A stretch of 64,000 bases of DNA from Billgrantia lactosivorans (lineage in GTDB: Bacteria; Pseudomonadota; Gammaproteobacteria; Pseudomonadales; Halomonadaceae), in NCBI RefSeq assembly GCF_003254665.1, contig NZ_QHGY01000004.1, positions 124,001 to 188,000 on the forward strand, read 5' to 3'. Below are positions 18,157 through 26,415 of this stretch, in pieces. Position numbers and translations under genes: made by a program. The notes beneath the pieces were generated by a model. It was given only the letters and a program-made list of their open reading frames with translations. It was not told where the DNA came from and did not search any database. How positions within the stretch are numbered: the stretch's first letter is position 1; each line of letters opens with the position of its first letter.

Positions 18157-18177
18157 CGGCCACCCAGCGGGTGGCCG
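18157..18177 (+). terminator. Hairpin after the zinc-ribbon gene
   Basis: CGGCCACCC and GGGTGGCCG form a perfect 9-base stem around a three-base loop, 46 bases after the stop. No U-run follows, so it may be a weak or rho-assisted terminator. Confidence 0.4.
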
Positions 18178-18296
18178 TCGCGTCGGCGCCGGCTGAGCCC
18201 ACTGGCCGCGCCGTCCCGCCGAACCGGCCCCTCATCGAAGCTGTCGCTAGCGCCATGCCGCGGGGACGACACCGGCGCCAGGGCGAACGCCAGGCG

Positions 18297-18326
18297 TAAA
18301 AAAAAACCGGCCCCGAAGGGCCGGTT
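18297..18326 (-). terminator. Intrinsic terminator of the porin gene
   Basis: A 9-base stem (AACCGGCCC with GGGCCGGTT) and CGAA/TTCG loop is followed, on the minus strand, by a run of at least eight T residues. It lies about 50 bases past the porin stop. This is a textbook rho-independent terminator, fitting a highly expressed gene. Confidence 0.9.
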
Positions 18327-18374
18327 CTGTCGTCGATGACTCGACGTGTCGACTTGCTGTACCGCCAGGCTCGC

Positions 18375-19502
18375 TTAGAAGTGGTAGCGAGCGCCAACCA
18401 GCCAGTACATGTTGTCGCTGTTCTCTTCGACGTCGACGCCATCGGCAGTGCTGACGGTGATGTCACCCTGGTCGGCACGGTTCAGCTCACTGAACACGTC
18501 GAAGTTGCTGGACACCTTGTAGTAGGCGCCGGCGGCCCAGGCGGTACGATCGTCGCCGTTGTCCGGGCTGACGCGGTAGACGTCGGCGTTGAAGGCCCAC
18601 TGACCCAAGGAGTAGGTAGCACCCAGGCCCCAGGTGTCATAGCCAGAGTACTGCTCTACGTCGCCGCCATCATCGATAGCGCCATCGTTGGTATCCTGGG
18701 TCTCGTAGCCCAGACGAGCAGAGAAGCTGTCGTTGAAGGCGTAGGAAGCAGTGGCACCGTAGATGTTCTCGTCGGCACCGCGCAGGTCCGCGCCAGTGTA
18801 ACGATGACGGGTTTCGCGACCGCTCAGAGCATAATCATCGCTGTCCTCAGCGAAGCCGAGTGCCAGGCGCAGGCCAGCCATTTCGTACTTGACGCCACCC
18901 TGAACATTGATTTCAGAGGAGCGGCTCTCGCCATTCTCTTCCAGACCGTTGCCGGTGTAGTGCTTGCCCATCAGGAAAGCCTGGAAGCCGGACAGGTCGG
19001 GAGTGATATAGCCGAGAGAGTCGCCGCGGGCCTGCAGGTCGCCGCCGGCACCCTTGGAGAACTCGAGGCCGCGGTCGATGTAGACATCGAACGGGGCAGC
19101 GACTTGGCTGTTGTAGAAGCTGTCGAAGTTACCCGCCATCACGGTACCGAGGCCGGCACTCTCGAGGCCGATATAGCTGTGACGAACTTCCTGGAAACCA
19201 GCGTCCAGATCGCGCTCGTCGCCATTGAAACGCCACTCGATGCGACCGAAGGCCTTGAGATCGCTGTTGATCTGCTGGCTCATGGAGAGGCCGAGGCGCG
19301 AGTAGATGTTGCGGAACTCGGTACCGCCGGTCTTGGCTTCACCAGCCTCTGTGTCAGGCTCGCCGCCGCCGGAGATACCCAGGGCGATACGGCCGTTGAC
19401 GATCAGCTGGGTGCCGTCCTGGTCGTAGACGGTGGCGGCCTGAGCGGCAGCGGAGGCGCCCAGGGCACCGGCAATGGCAGTCGCTAACAGTGTCTTTTTC
19501 AT
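18375..19502 (-). CDS. Outer-membrane porin (general, Gram-negative)
   Basis: A 375-residue porin. The signal peptide (MKKTLLATAIAGALGASAAA, cleaved near AQA) is followed by alternating strands typical of a 16-stranded trimeric barrel, with acidic loops and the Phe-terminated last strand (LVGARYHF) needed for barrel insertion. The strongly acidic composition fits a halophile's cell surface. It has a strong intrinsic terminator and a long upstream leader, as expected for an abundant and regulated protein. Ion or solute preference cannot be inferred. Confidence 0.92.
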   Translation of the reverse strand: MKKTLLATAIAGALGASAAAQAATVYDQDGTQLIVNGRIALGISGGGEPDTEAGEAKTGGTEFRNIYSRLGLSMSQQINSDLKAFGRIEWRFNGDERDLDAGFQEVRHSYIGLESAGLGTVMAGNFDSFYNSQVAAPFDVYIDRGLEFSKGAGGDLQARGDSLGYITPDLSGFQAFLMGKHYTGNGLEENGESRSSEINVQGGVKYEMAGLRLALGFAEDSDDYALSGRETRHRYTGADLRGADENIYGATASYAFNDSFSARLGYETQDTNDGAIDDGGDVEQYSGYDTWGLGATYSLGQWAFNADVYRVSPDNGDDRTAWAAGAYYKVSSNFDVFSELNRADQGDITVSTADGVDVEENSDNMYWLVGARYHF

Positions 19503-19913
19503 CGCGATAGTTCCTTTCACTAGCTTACTGTTTCGATCGTTGCTGCACGGATCGGTGATCGGTGCAGGTAGCTTGCCGGGCATGGGTCCCGCCGCGCTTG
19601 GCTCGGTTCCTTCTCAGGAAGCGCCTGGGCCGGTCATGACCTCAGCGAAGCCTTGTTATAGTCCAATGCTCGCAGGTAGAACTCTATACCGGGGAAAATC
19701 GGAACGCAATAAGAAAAAACACTGTTTTCCTTCGACGCCCGCCCCCCCGCCGGAACTTTTCCCTGCCGATGCGGTCCCGGGCGCTCCCGCCCCAGGGCCG
19801 CGTGCCGCAGGCAATGGCAGCAAGCTTGCCTGGCAGCGATGAGCCCGCACATCATGCCCCGCTCATTTAGCAGTGGCAAGGCCGGTTTTTTAACGCCGCA
19901 ACGGCCGCAGCCC
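19503..19913. other. 411-base intergenic region: porin promoter and leader
   Basis: No gene is visible. On the minus strand it holds the porin's upstream region, including an AT-rich block (about 19700-19730), a candidate promoter at 19683-19712, another TATAAC hexamer (19655-19660) and a leader of roughly 150-180 bases. The part next to the ProQ-type gene (19850-19913) has no clear intrinsic terminator. Confidence 0.5.
19683..19712 (-). promoter_or_regulatory. Candidate sigma-70-type promoter of the porin gene
   Basis: On the minus strand TTATTG (19707-19712) is followed after 18 bases by TATAGA (19683-19688). It is preceded by an AT-rich block with an imperfect repeat (GAAAACA...TGTTTTTTC) that could be an activator or OmpR-like site. 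Transcription from here would leave a leader of about 175 bases. It is based only on resemblance to consensus. Confidence 0.35.
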
Positions 19914-21008
19914 TCACTGCCCCTTCGCCTGGCCGTTGTGCTTGGCCAGCAGGGCCGAGAGCTTGGCCTCCATGCGCGCCTCGGGATCGGCCGGTGCGGC
20001 GGGCGGGTCGGTGGGTGCCGCCTGGGCCGTCGGAACGGCTCTGGCCTTGCGCGGCTGGCCCTTGGCGCCCTCGCGGCCGCGAACGGCCTTGTCGTTGCGT
20101 CGCGGGGGGCCGCCCGCCGTGCGGCCGCGCTCGCGCCGCTCGCTCTGCAGGCGTTCCAGCTTGCGCCTGGCGTGTTCGGCGGCCTGGGCATCGACGCTGC
20201 CGGCGGGCGCGCCGTCGAGATCGATGCGCTCGGCGCCCTCGCGCACGGCCTTGAGATAGCGCGGCAGGTTGACGTAGCCCGCCAGGGCCCGGCGCACCAG
20301 CTTTTCGGGCCAGGGCTCGCGGGCGGCGAGGTCGTGATGGATGCCCACCTTGAGCGGCCGGGTGTGGCCCTTGAAGAAGGTACTGGGATAGCGCTGGTAC
20401 CACTCCCTGAGCAGCGCATCGGCGGAAGGCGCCTGTTCGATGGCAAGCCGCCCCTGGCGCGCGTCCGCGGTCGACGCGCCCTGCTGCGTCGAATCCTGCC
20501 GCTCGTGCCCCTCGTGCCGCCCTGGCTCGGGCTGGCCCGAAGGCTCGTCTGCCGCCGGTGCCTCCCGCTGAGCCGCGGATGCTTCGGGGGCCGCCTCGCC
20601 CGGCGAGGATTCGCTCGCAGGCGCCGCCTCGACCGCCGCGCCGCCAGCCGTTTCACGCGCGGTGCCGGCATGGTGGGCGTCGTCCCGCGGGCGCTGGCCC
20701 ATCAGCGCCGCTAGCCCCTGGGCGCGCCGGGTCGCGCCGGGGAACACCGGGGCCGGCTCGCCCTTGCGCAGGCGCTCGCGCAGGCGGGCGTTGTCCTCCT
20801 CGAGTTCGCGATTCTGCTCGTCGAGCTCGCGGTTCTCCTCCATCAGCTCGAGGCGGGCCGCCTCCAGCTCCTGCCGCGCCGCCTCGGCCTCGCCCAGCTG
20901 GGCTTCCAGGCGTTCCAGCTGGGCGCGGCAGCGGTGCAGCTCCTCGAGCGCGCTGGCGGCACGCGACTCCAGGGCACTCAACAGGTGACGTGAACGTTGT
21001 TCGGTCAA
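19914..21008 (-). CDS. ProQ/FinO-domain RNA-binding protein with N-terminal coiled coil
   Basis: A 364-residue protein in three parts. Residues 1-90 are a strong coiled coil (LEAQLGEAEAARQELEAARL and NRELEEDNARLRERL). A long low-complexity Ala/Glu/Pro linker reaches about 190. The ProQ/FinO domain lies at about 195-285 (REWYQRYPSTFFKGHTRPLK, VGIHHDL, YLKAVREGAERIDLDG), followed by a basic tail rich in Arg/Lys. ProQ-type domains bind structured small RNAs and mRNA 3' ends. E. coli ProQ has its domain at the N-terminus, so this order is different: oligomerisation by the coiled coil and a C-terminal basic tail are inferred. No target is evident. Confidence 0.85.
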   Translation of the reverse strand: MTEQRSRHLLSALESRAASALEELHRCRAQLERLEAQLGEAEAARQELEAARLELMEENRELDEQNRELEEDNARLRERLRKGEPAPVFPGATRRAQGLAALMGQRPRDDAHHAGTARETAGGAAVEAAPASESSPGEAAPEASAAQREAPAADEPSGQPEPGRHEGHERQDSTQQGASTADARQGRLAIEQAPSADALLREWYQRYPSTFFKGHTRPLKVGIHHDLAAREPWPEKLVRRALAGYVNLPRYLKAVREGAERIDLDGAPAGSVDAQAAEHARRKLERLQSERRERGRTAGGPPRRNDKAVRGREGAKGQPRKARAVPTAQAAPTDPPAAPADPEARMEAKLSALLAKHNGQAKGQ

Positions 21009-21115
21009 ACCAGCATCCTCCTGGCAGGCTCACGTGACGACACGGCGAGGGACACAGGTTGGTCAAGCGTCCATGATCCAGCAAGTGTGTGCCACAAGCG
21101 AGGCGCTGACAAATC

Positions 21116-21640
21116 TCAATCCGCCCGGCGCCGGTATTCGACGAAGCTGTAGGCCGGCTGGCCCGGGGCGGGCGTGCCCGGCACCCGCTGCACCTCTTCC
21201 CACTCGCGCTCGTCGAGCTCGGGGAAGCGCGCGTCGCCCTCCACCTCGACCGCCACCTCGGTCAGGTAGATGCGGCTGGCATGGCGCAGCGCCTGGGCGT
21301 AGATCTCGCCACCGCCCATCACCATGATCTCGTCGACGGCGTCGATGGTGGCCTGCTGATCGGCCAGGAACAACGCCGACTCGAGGTCGTGGCAGACCCG
21401 GACGCCGTCGTGGTGGAAGGTCTCGTCGCGGGTTACCACGATATTGAGCCGGCCCGGCAGCGGCCGACCGATGGAGGCGAAGGTCTTGCGCCCCATGATC
21501 AGGGGCTTGGCCTGGGTCATGCGCTTGAAGAACTTGAGGTCCTCGGGCAGGTGCCAGGGCAGCTTGTTGTCGATGCCGATCACGCCGTTGCGCGCCACCG
21601 CGGCGATCATCGCCACCGGCACCAGGGTCTCGTCCGTCAT
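21116..21640 (-). CDS. folA: Dihydrofolate reductase
   Basis: A 174-residue enzyme reducing dihydrofolate to tetrahydrofolate with NADPH. Visible family signatures are [20 protein letters not shown], the active-site acid in [27 protein letters not shown] and [13 protein letters not shown]. It overlaps the thyA stop by four bases, so thymidylate synthesis and dihydrofolate recycling are expressed together. This is the trimethoprim target family. Confidence 0.97.
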   Translation of the reverse strand: MTDETLVPVAMIAAVARNGVIGIDNKLPWHLPEDLKFFKRMTQAKPLIMGRKTFASIGRPLPGRLNIVVTRDETFHHDGVRVCHDLESALFLADQQATIDAVDEIMVMGGGEIYAQALRHASRIYLTEVAVEVEGDARFPELDEREWEEVQRVPGTPAPGQPAYSFVEYRRRAD

Positions 21641-22491
21641 ACCGCCACCTCCGCCTTGATGTGCGGGTGGGGGTCGTAGCCTTCGATGGCGATGTGCTCG
21701 AAGCGAAAGTCGAACAGGTCGTCGACCTCGGGGGCGAGCACCAGCCGGGGCGCCGGTCGCGGCGTGCGCGACAGCTGCAGCTCGGCCTGCTGCAGGTGGT
21801 TGAGGTAGAGGTGCGCGTCGCCCAGGGTATGCACGAAGTCGCCCGGCTCGAGCCCGCAGACCTGGGCGATCATCCGGGTCAGCAGCGCATAGCTGGCGAT
21901 GTTGAACGGCACGCCGAGGAAGATGTCGGCGCTGCGCTGGTAGAGCTGGCAGGAGAGCCGCCCCTGGGCCACGTGGAACTGGAACAGGCAGTGGCATGGC
22001 GGCAGCGCCATCTCGTCGACCAGCGCCGGATTCCAGGCGGAGACGATCAGCCGCCGCGAGTGCGGCTGGGTGCGGATCTGCTCCAGCAGCCTGGCGATCT
22101 GGTCGACGTGGCCACCGCGGGGATCGGGCCAGCTGCGCCACTGGTAGCCATAGACCGGGCCGAGGTCGCCCTTCTCGTCGGCCCACTCGTCCCAGATGCT
22201 GACCCCGTTCTGCTTGAGATAGGCGATGTTGGTGTCGCCGCGCAGGAACCACAGCAGCTCGTGGATGATCGAGCGCAGGTGCAGCTTCTTGGTGGTCACC
22301 AGCGGGAAGCCGCGCGCGAGGTCGAAGCGCATCTGGTGGCCGAACAGCGAGCGTGTGCCGACCCCGGTGCGATCGGCACCGTCCACGCCCTGCTCGAGCA
22401 CCTGGCGCATCAGGTCCAGGTACGGCTGTTCGAGAGCGGGCGGTTCGTGAGGGGACCTGGCGAGCGCGGTCTGGGCGTTGTCGTCAGACAT
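21637..22491 (-). CDS. thyA: Thymidylate synthase
   Basis: A 284-residue ThyA that methylates dUMP to dTMP using methylenetetrahydrofolate. The catalytic Cys lies in [14 protein letters not shown], and [24 protein letters not shown] and [12 protein letters not shown] are all conserved. It carries a somewhat longer N-terminus (about 18 extra residues) than the E. coli protein. The lgt-thyA-folA arrangement is a common gammaproteobacterial cluster. Confidence 0.97.
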   Translation of the reverse strand: MSDDNAQTALARSPHEPPALEQPYLDLMRQVLEQGVDGADRTGVGTRSLFGHQMRFDLARGFPLVTTKKLHLRSIIHELLWFLRGDTNIAYLKQNGVSIWDEWADEKGDLGPVYGYQWRSWPDPRGGHVDQIARLLEQIRTQPHSRRLIVSAWNPALVDEMALPPCHCLFQFHVAQGRLSCQLYQRSADIFLGVPFNIASYALLTRMIAQVCGLEPGDFVHTLGDAHLYLNHLQQAELQLSRTPRPAPRLVLAPEVDDLFDFRFEHIAIEGYDPHPHIKAEVAV

Positions 22492-22573
22492 CGTTGGCGA
22501 ACTCTTCGAATAGGTGGGCGACAGGGCTGGGAGTTTACCGCTCTCTTCGGCTCACGTCCCATGCCCGCTCGTA

Positions 22574-23368
22574 TCACTTCGTGAGGGCGTTCCCGACCCG
22601 CGGCTGGCGTCGCGACCAGGCGATCAGGGCAAGGCCGAAGGCGATCATCGGCAGGGTCAGCAGCATGCCCATGGTGAACCAGCCGAAGGCGAGATAGCCG
22701 ATATGGGCATCCGGCAGGCGGAAGAACTCGACCAGGAAGCGGAAGGCACCGTAGAGCAGCAGGAACAGGCCGGACACCAGCCCACGGCGGCGCGGCGCGG
22801 CCGACACCCACCACAGGATGGCGAACAGCACCGCGCCTTCGAGCAGGGCCTCGTAGAGCGAGGTGGGGTGGCGCGGCTCGGGGCCCATGCCGGGAAACGG
22901 CATGCCCCAGGGCAGCTCGGTGACCCGCCCCGGCAGCTCGCGATTGATGAAGTTGCCGATGCGCCCGGCACCCAGGCCGATCGGCACCATGGGGGCGAAG
23001 AAATCGGTCAGGGTGAAGAAGGCCATGCGCTTCTTGCGCGCGAACCACAGTGCCGCCAGCAGCACGCCGATCAGCCCGCCGTGGAAGCTCATGCCGCCGT
23101 CCCACACGCGGAATACCCACAGCGGGTCGGCGGCCCACTGGCCCAGGCCGTAGAACAGGGCGTACCCCAGGCGACCGCCCACCACCACGCCGACGGCGGC
23201 GTAGAACAGCAGGTCGCCGACGTCGTCCCGGGTCAGGCCGAAGCGCTCGGCGCGCAGCCGTCCGAGCCACCAGGCACCGACGAAACCAACGACGTACATC
23301 AAGCCGTACCAGTGGACCTGGAAGGGACCGAGGGAGATGGCCACCGGGTCGATATCGGGATAGTTCAT
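22574..23368 (-). CDS. lgt: Prolipoprotein diacylglyceryl transferase
   Basis: A 264-residue inner-membrane enzyme transferring diacylglycerol from phosphatidylglycerol to the lipobox Cys of prolipoproteins. [12 protein letters not shown], the invariant HGG in [10 protein letters not shown], the Lgt signature [18 protein letters not shown] and [13 protein letters not shown] are visible, with seven predicted helices. It is 82 bases upstream of thyA and eight bases after the TauE/SafE gene, so all form one transcription unit. Confidence 0.96.
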   Translation of the reverse strand: MNYPDIDPVAISLGPFQVHWYGLMYVVGFVGAWWLGRLRAERFGLTRDDVGDLLFYAAVGVVVGGRLGYALFYGLGQWAADPLWVFRVWDGGMSFHGGLIGVLLAALWFARKKRMAFFTLTDFFAPMVPIGLGAGRIGNFINRELPGRVTELPWGMPFPGMGPEPRHPTSLYEALLEGAVLFAILWWVSAAPRRRGLVSGLFLLLYGAFRFLVEFFRLPDAHIGYLAFGWFTMGMLLTLPMIAFGLALIAWSRRQPRVGNALTK

Positions 23369-23375
23369 GCTTACC

Positions 23376-24170
23376 TCAGAACAGGAAACGGAGCCCCACG
23401 ACCAGCAACAGCGCCGCGAAGGCGAGCCGCAGGACGCGGGCCGAGAGCACGTGGGCGAGGCGTACGCCCAGCCGGGCGAAAGGCACGCTGGCCAGCACGA
23501 TGCCGAGGAAGGCGGGCCACATCACGAAGCCGGTGGCGCCCACCGGCAGCGAGGGGTGGTGCCAGCCCACCGCGATGAAGGTCAGCGCACCGAACAGGGC
23601 GATGGGCAGGCCGCAGGCGGCGGAGGTGCCCACCGCCTGGGTCATGCTGGCGCCGCAGCGGGACAGCCAGGGCACGCAGAGGGTCCCGCCGCCGATGCCG
23701 AACAGTGCCGATACGCCACCGATGACCGCTCCGGCGAGGCCCATGGCCAGCGGCCCCGGGGCCGCCCGGCCCGCCCTGGGGCCGACGCCCAGCGACAGCC
23801 GGAGCGCCACCAGCACCACGAAGACGCCGAACAGGGTGCCCAGCAGGCCGCCCGACAGCGCGCCGGCCACGAACACCCCGGCGATGGCACCCAGCACGAG
23901 ACCGGGCAGCAGGGCGAGGAACCACTCGCGGCGGACGCTGCCACGCTGGTAGTGCGCCCAGGCCGAGGAGGCCCCGGTCACCAGGATGGTGGCCAGCGAG
24001 GTGCCGATCGCCAGGTGCAGGGCGACGCTGGGGTGCACGCCCTGCAGGTCGAAGGCGAACACCAGGGCCGGGACGATGATCAGGCCACCGCCGACGCCGA
24101 ACAGCCCCGCCATGGTGCCGGCCGCCGCGCCCAGCGCCAGGTAGCCGAGTAGAGTGAGGAGGACGCTCAT
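23376..24170 (-). CDS. Sulfite exporter TauE/SafE family permease
   Basis: A 264-residue membrane protein with eight helices in two related halves. The repeats [15 protein letters not shown] (N-terminal) and [14 protein letters not shown] (C-terminal) are the diagnostic TauE/SafE pattern. Members export sulfite, sulfonates or other organic anions; no specific substrate can be assigned. Its start overlaps the end of the PAS-REC gene by four bases, and lgt follows eight bases later. Confidence 0.87.
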   Translation of the reverse strand: MSVLLTLLGYLALGAAAGTMAGLFGVGGGLIIVPALVFAFDLQGVHPSVALHLAIGTSLATILVTGASSAWAHYQRGSVRREWFLALLPGLVLGAIAGVFVAGALSGGLLGTLFGVFVVLVALRLSLGVGPRAGRAAPGPLAMGLAGAVIGGVSALFGIGGGTLCVPWLSRCGASMTQAVGTSAACGLPIALFGALTFIAVGWHHPSLPVGATGFVMWPAFLGIVLASVPFARLGVRLAHVLSARVLRLAFAALLLVVGLRFLF

Positions 24171-25549
24171 GTCGGTGAGGATTCCTCGAACGCATCGGGT
24201 CGCCAGCGCCGCAGGAGCTGGATCAGTTCGCGCGGACCGTAGGGCTTGGCCAGGTAGTCGTCCATGCCGGCCTCGTCGAAGCGGCGCCGGTCGCTCTCGC
24301 TGGCGTTGGCCGTCAAGGCCACCAGGATGCTGCGCCCGGCATCGGGCCGCTGCGCCTCCTGCTCGCGCCAGCGGCGGGCCGCCTCCACGCCGTCCATGCC
24401 GGGCATGAAGATATCCATCAGCACCAGGTCGTAGGCGTGCCGATGCTGCTGCTCCAGTGCCTCCAGGCCGCTGGCGACGCTGTCCACGCGCAGCCCCTGG
24501 CGCTCCAGCACCTGGCTCGCCAGCATGCGATTGACCGGGCCATCGTCGACCACCAGCACGCGCAGCGGGCCCGCCTGGCCGGAGGCGAGCCGCATCTCGC
24601 GCAGCGCCGTTTCGCCCTGCTCGCCGGTCAGGCTGCTGATCAGCAGCTGGATATCGGCGATGCGCTCGTTCAGGTGGGCGCTGCGGTGCGGGTCGACGCG
24701 AACCTCGTCGCTCTTCAACTCGCGGGCCAGTTCGGAGAGCAGCGGCTCCAGCTCGCGCTGCAGCAAAGTCAGGTAGCGCGACTTGAGGCGGGAATCCTCG
24801 CGGGCGCGCTCCCGGGCCGCCAGCAGCCCGCCGAGGTCATCGGCGCCGGCGCGGGCGAAGAGCAGGAGCTGGTAGGGGGACGCCTCGAGCCACTCGACCC
24901 GGAAGGAGCGCCAGCGGCCTTCCGCATCGAGCACCTGCACCTCGACCGGCTTGCTGCCGCTCGCCTCGCCGGCGACCAGGCGGGTTGCGGGGTCCTGCCC
25001 GGCCAGTGCCTCCTGGCTCTCCCCCAGCAGCTGCTCCATGGCCAGGTTGGCGCCGACGATGCGGCCGTGATAGAGCAACAGCGCGGGGCGCGGGCTGGCC
25101 ATCAGCAGGTCGGCCGGGTTCGGCACCAGCCCGAGCCGGGACTGCAGCTCGAGCATGCCGTCGTGCAGCCGCTCCAACCGGTCGATCACCGTGCCCTCGC
25201 GGCCGGACGGCTGGCGGGGATCCCCCAGCCAGCGCGGCAGGCACTGCTCGGTTTCCTGCAGCAGCCGTTCGATGCGGGCGAGGCGGCCTTCGATCTGGCC
25301 CTCGCATTCGCGCAGGGTGTGCCGCAGCTGCAGGAGGAAGGCCGAGACGGTCAGGGTGGTGCCCACCAGCAGCGCCAGCAGCAGCCAGGCGGCTTCGGCC
25401 CAGGAGGTCGGATCGGGCGTGGCCAACCACAGCACCGCCCCCACCAGCAGGCACAGCAGCACCAGGGCGGCCTGGGCCAGCAGCAGCGGCCAGAGAAGCG
25501 GCCAGATCAGGTACGACCAGAAGCGGTCCTTGCGAGTTCCGACAGGCAT
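24167..25549 (-). CDS. Membrane PAS-REC protein resembling a kinase-dead hybrid sensor
   Basis: A 460-residue protein with two N-terminal membrane helices (about 12-42 and 51-74), a coiled coil (78-105), a PAS-like sensor region (about 135-235), a segment resembling a histidine-kinase dimerisation helix (253-320) and a C-terminal receiver domain (328-450) with D334/D335, phosphoacceptor D379, T413 and K435. The dimerisation segment has QRELEPL where kinases have SHELRTPL, so the phosphorylated His appears replaced by Arg265, and no ATPase domain lies between it and the receiver. It therefore should not autophosphorylate; a partner kinase would be required. The start was placed at 25549 because AGGG lies before it; an ATG at 25555 is possible. 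Confidence 0.75.
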   Translation of the reverse strand: MPVGTRKDRFWSYLIWPLLWPLLLAQAALVLLCLLVGAVLWLATPDPTSWAEAAWLLLALLVGTTLTVSAFLLQLRHTLRECEGQIEGRLARIERLLQETEQCLPRWLGDPRQPSGREGTVIDRLERLHDGMLELQSRLGLVPNPADLLMASPRPALLLYHGRIVGANLAMEQLLGESQEALAGQDPATRLVAGEASGSKPVEVQVLDAEGRWRSFRVEWLEASPYQLLLFARAGADDLGGLLAARERAREDSRLKSRYLTLLQRELEPLLSELARELKSDEVRVDPHRSAHLNERIADIQLLISSLTGEQGETALREMRLASGQAGPLRVLVVDDGPVNRMLASQVLERQGLRVDSVASGLEALEQQHRHAYDLVLMDIFMPGMDGVEAARRWREQEAQRPDAGRSILVALTANASESDRRRFDEAGMDDYLAKPYGPRELIQLLRRWRPDAFEESSPT

Positions 25550-25583
25550 TCGCATCCCTGTGCCAAGCAGTGTGGCTGTGAGT

Positions 25584-26405
25584 TTACGCCGACGGGCCCC
25601 GGCTGTCATGGCGGTGCGTGGCGCGTAAGTACGTGCGTTGCAGAGAGATTCCCTGGCGTGTCACGCCCTGTGAGGCGCCGCCGGGACCGTAGCGATGCTC
25701 CTCGAGCAGGATGACGCCCGCCTCGTCGTTCCACTCCAGCCAGGTCGTGGCCCGGGTGCCGTACTGCTCGCCGACGATGAAGGGCGCCGACAGCCGGCGC
25801 TCCAGCGCCAGGCCGACGCCGGTGTCCGGCAGCCGTTCGTCGTCGGCCGCTCGGTCGTCGGCCAGCGCCGCCAGGGCATCTTCCGGCCAGCGGCGGCGCA
25901 GTGCCGTCGCCAGCCCCTGCCGGGCGGCGATCAGCTTGGGCCAGGGGGTGTCGAGGGTGGCGTTCGACAGGCCGTGAATGCCGGGCGACACCGCCGCCAG
26001 CTGCAGCCGTTCAAGGCTGCGGTGCAGGTGCCACAGGCGATGGCCGTCGCCGGCCAGCAGGTTGAAGCCGGCATAGCGACAGCCGCCACCCTCGGCGAGC
26101 CCGGCCAGCCACCCGGGCAGGTCGTCGCACTCCAGTGCCTCGCGCACCAGCTGCCCCCGGCTCGGGGCGCCCGGCGCCACCCGAAGCCCCGGATCGCGCA
26201 CGTTGGTCACCGCCGCGACCCGCCCGCGACGATGCGCCGCCAGCCAGCTGCCGCCGGCCTCGAGGTCGCGGCCGCCGACGATGTCGGGGGCGTCCTCCCA
26301 CGCCTGGAGCGGTGCCGTCGCTCGCTGGTGGAATTCGTCGCGGTTGGCCACCAGCCGCAGCGGCAGCGGCGCCCCGGGGCGGAAGTCGAAGGCGATGAGG
26401 CACAT
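25584..26405 (-). CDS. NRDE-family protein (TANGO2-like)
   Basis: A 273-residue protein with the N-terminal family signature MCLIAF and VANRDEFHQR (NRDE at 21-24). GLSNATLDTPWPK in the middle is also typical. A Cys at position 2 is reminiscent of Ntn-hydrolase nucleophiles, as has been suggested for this family. Eukaryotic TANGO2 affects secretion and metabolism, but a bacterial role is not established. It follows ptsP by 10 bases and may share its transcript. Confidence 0.85.
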   Translation of the reverse strand: MCLIAFDFRPGAPLPLRLVANRDEFHQRATAPLQAWEDAPDIVGGRDLEAGGSWLAAHRRGRVAAVTNVRDPGLRVAPGAPSRGQLVREALECDDLPGWLAGLAEGGGCRYAGFNLLAGDGHRLWHLHRSLERLQLAAVSPGIHGLSNATLDTPWPKLIAARQGLATALRRRWPEDALAALADDRAADDERLPDTGVGLALERRLSAPFIVGEQYGTRATTWLEWNDEAGVILLEEHRYGPGGASQGVTRQGISLQRTYLRATHRHDSRGPSA

Positions 26406-26415
26406 GGGCTGGCGT

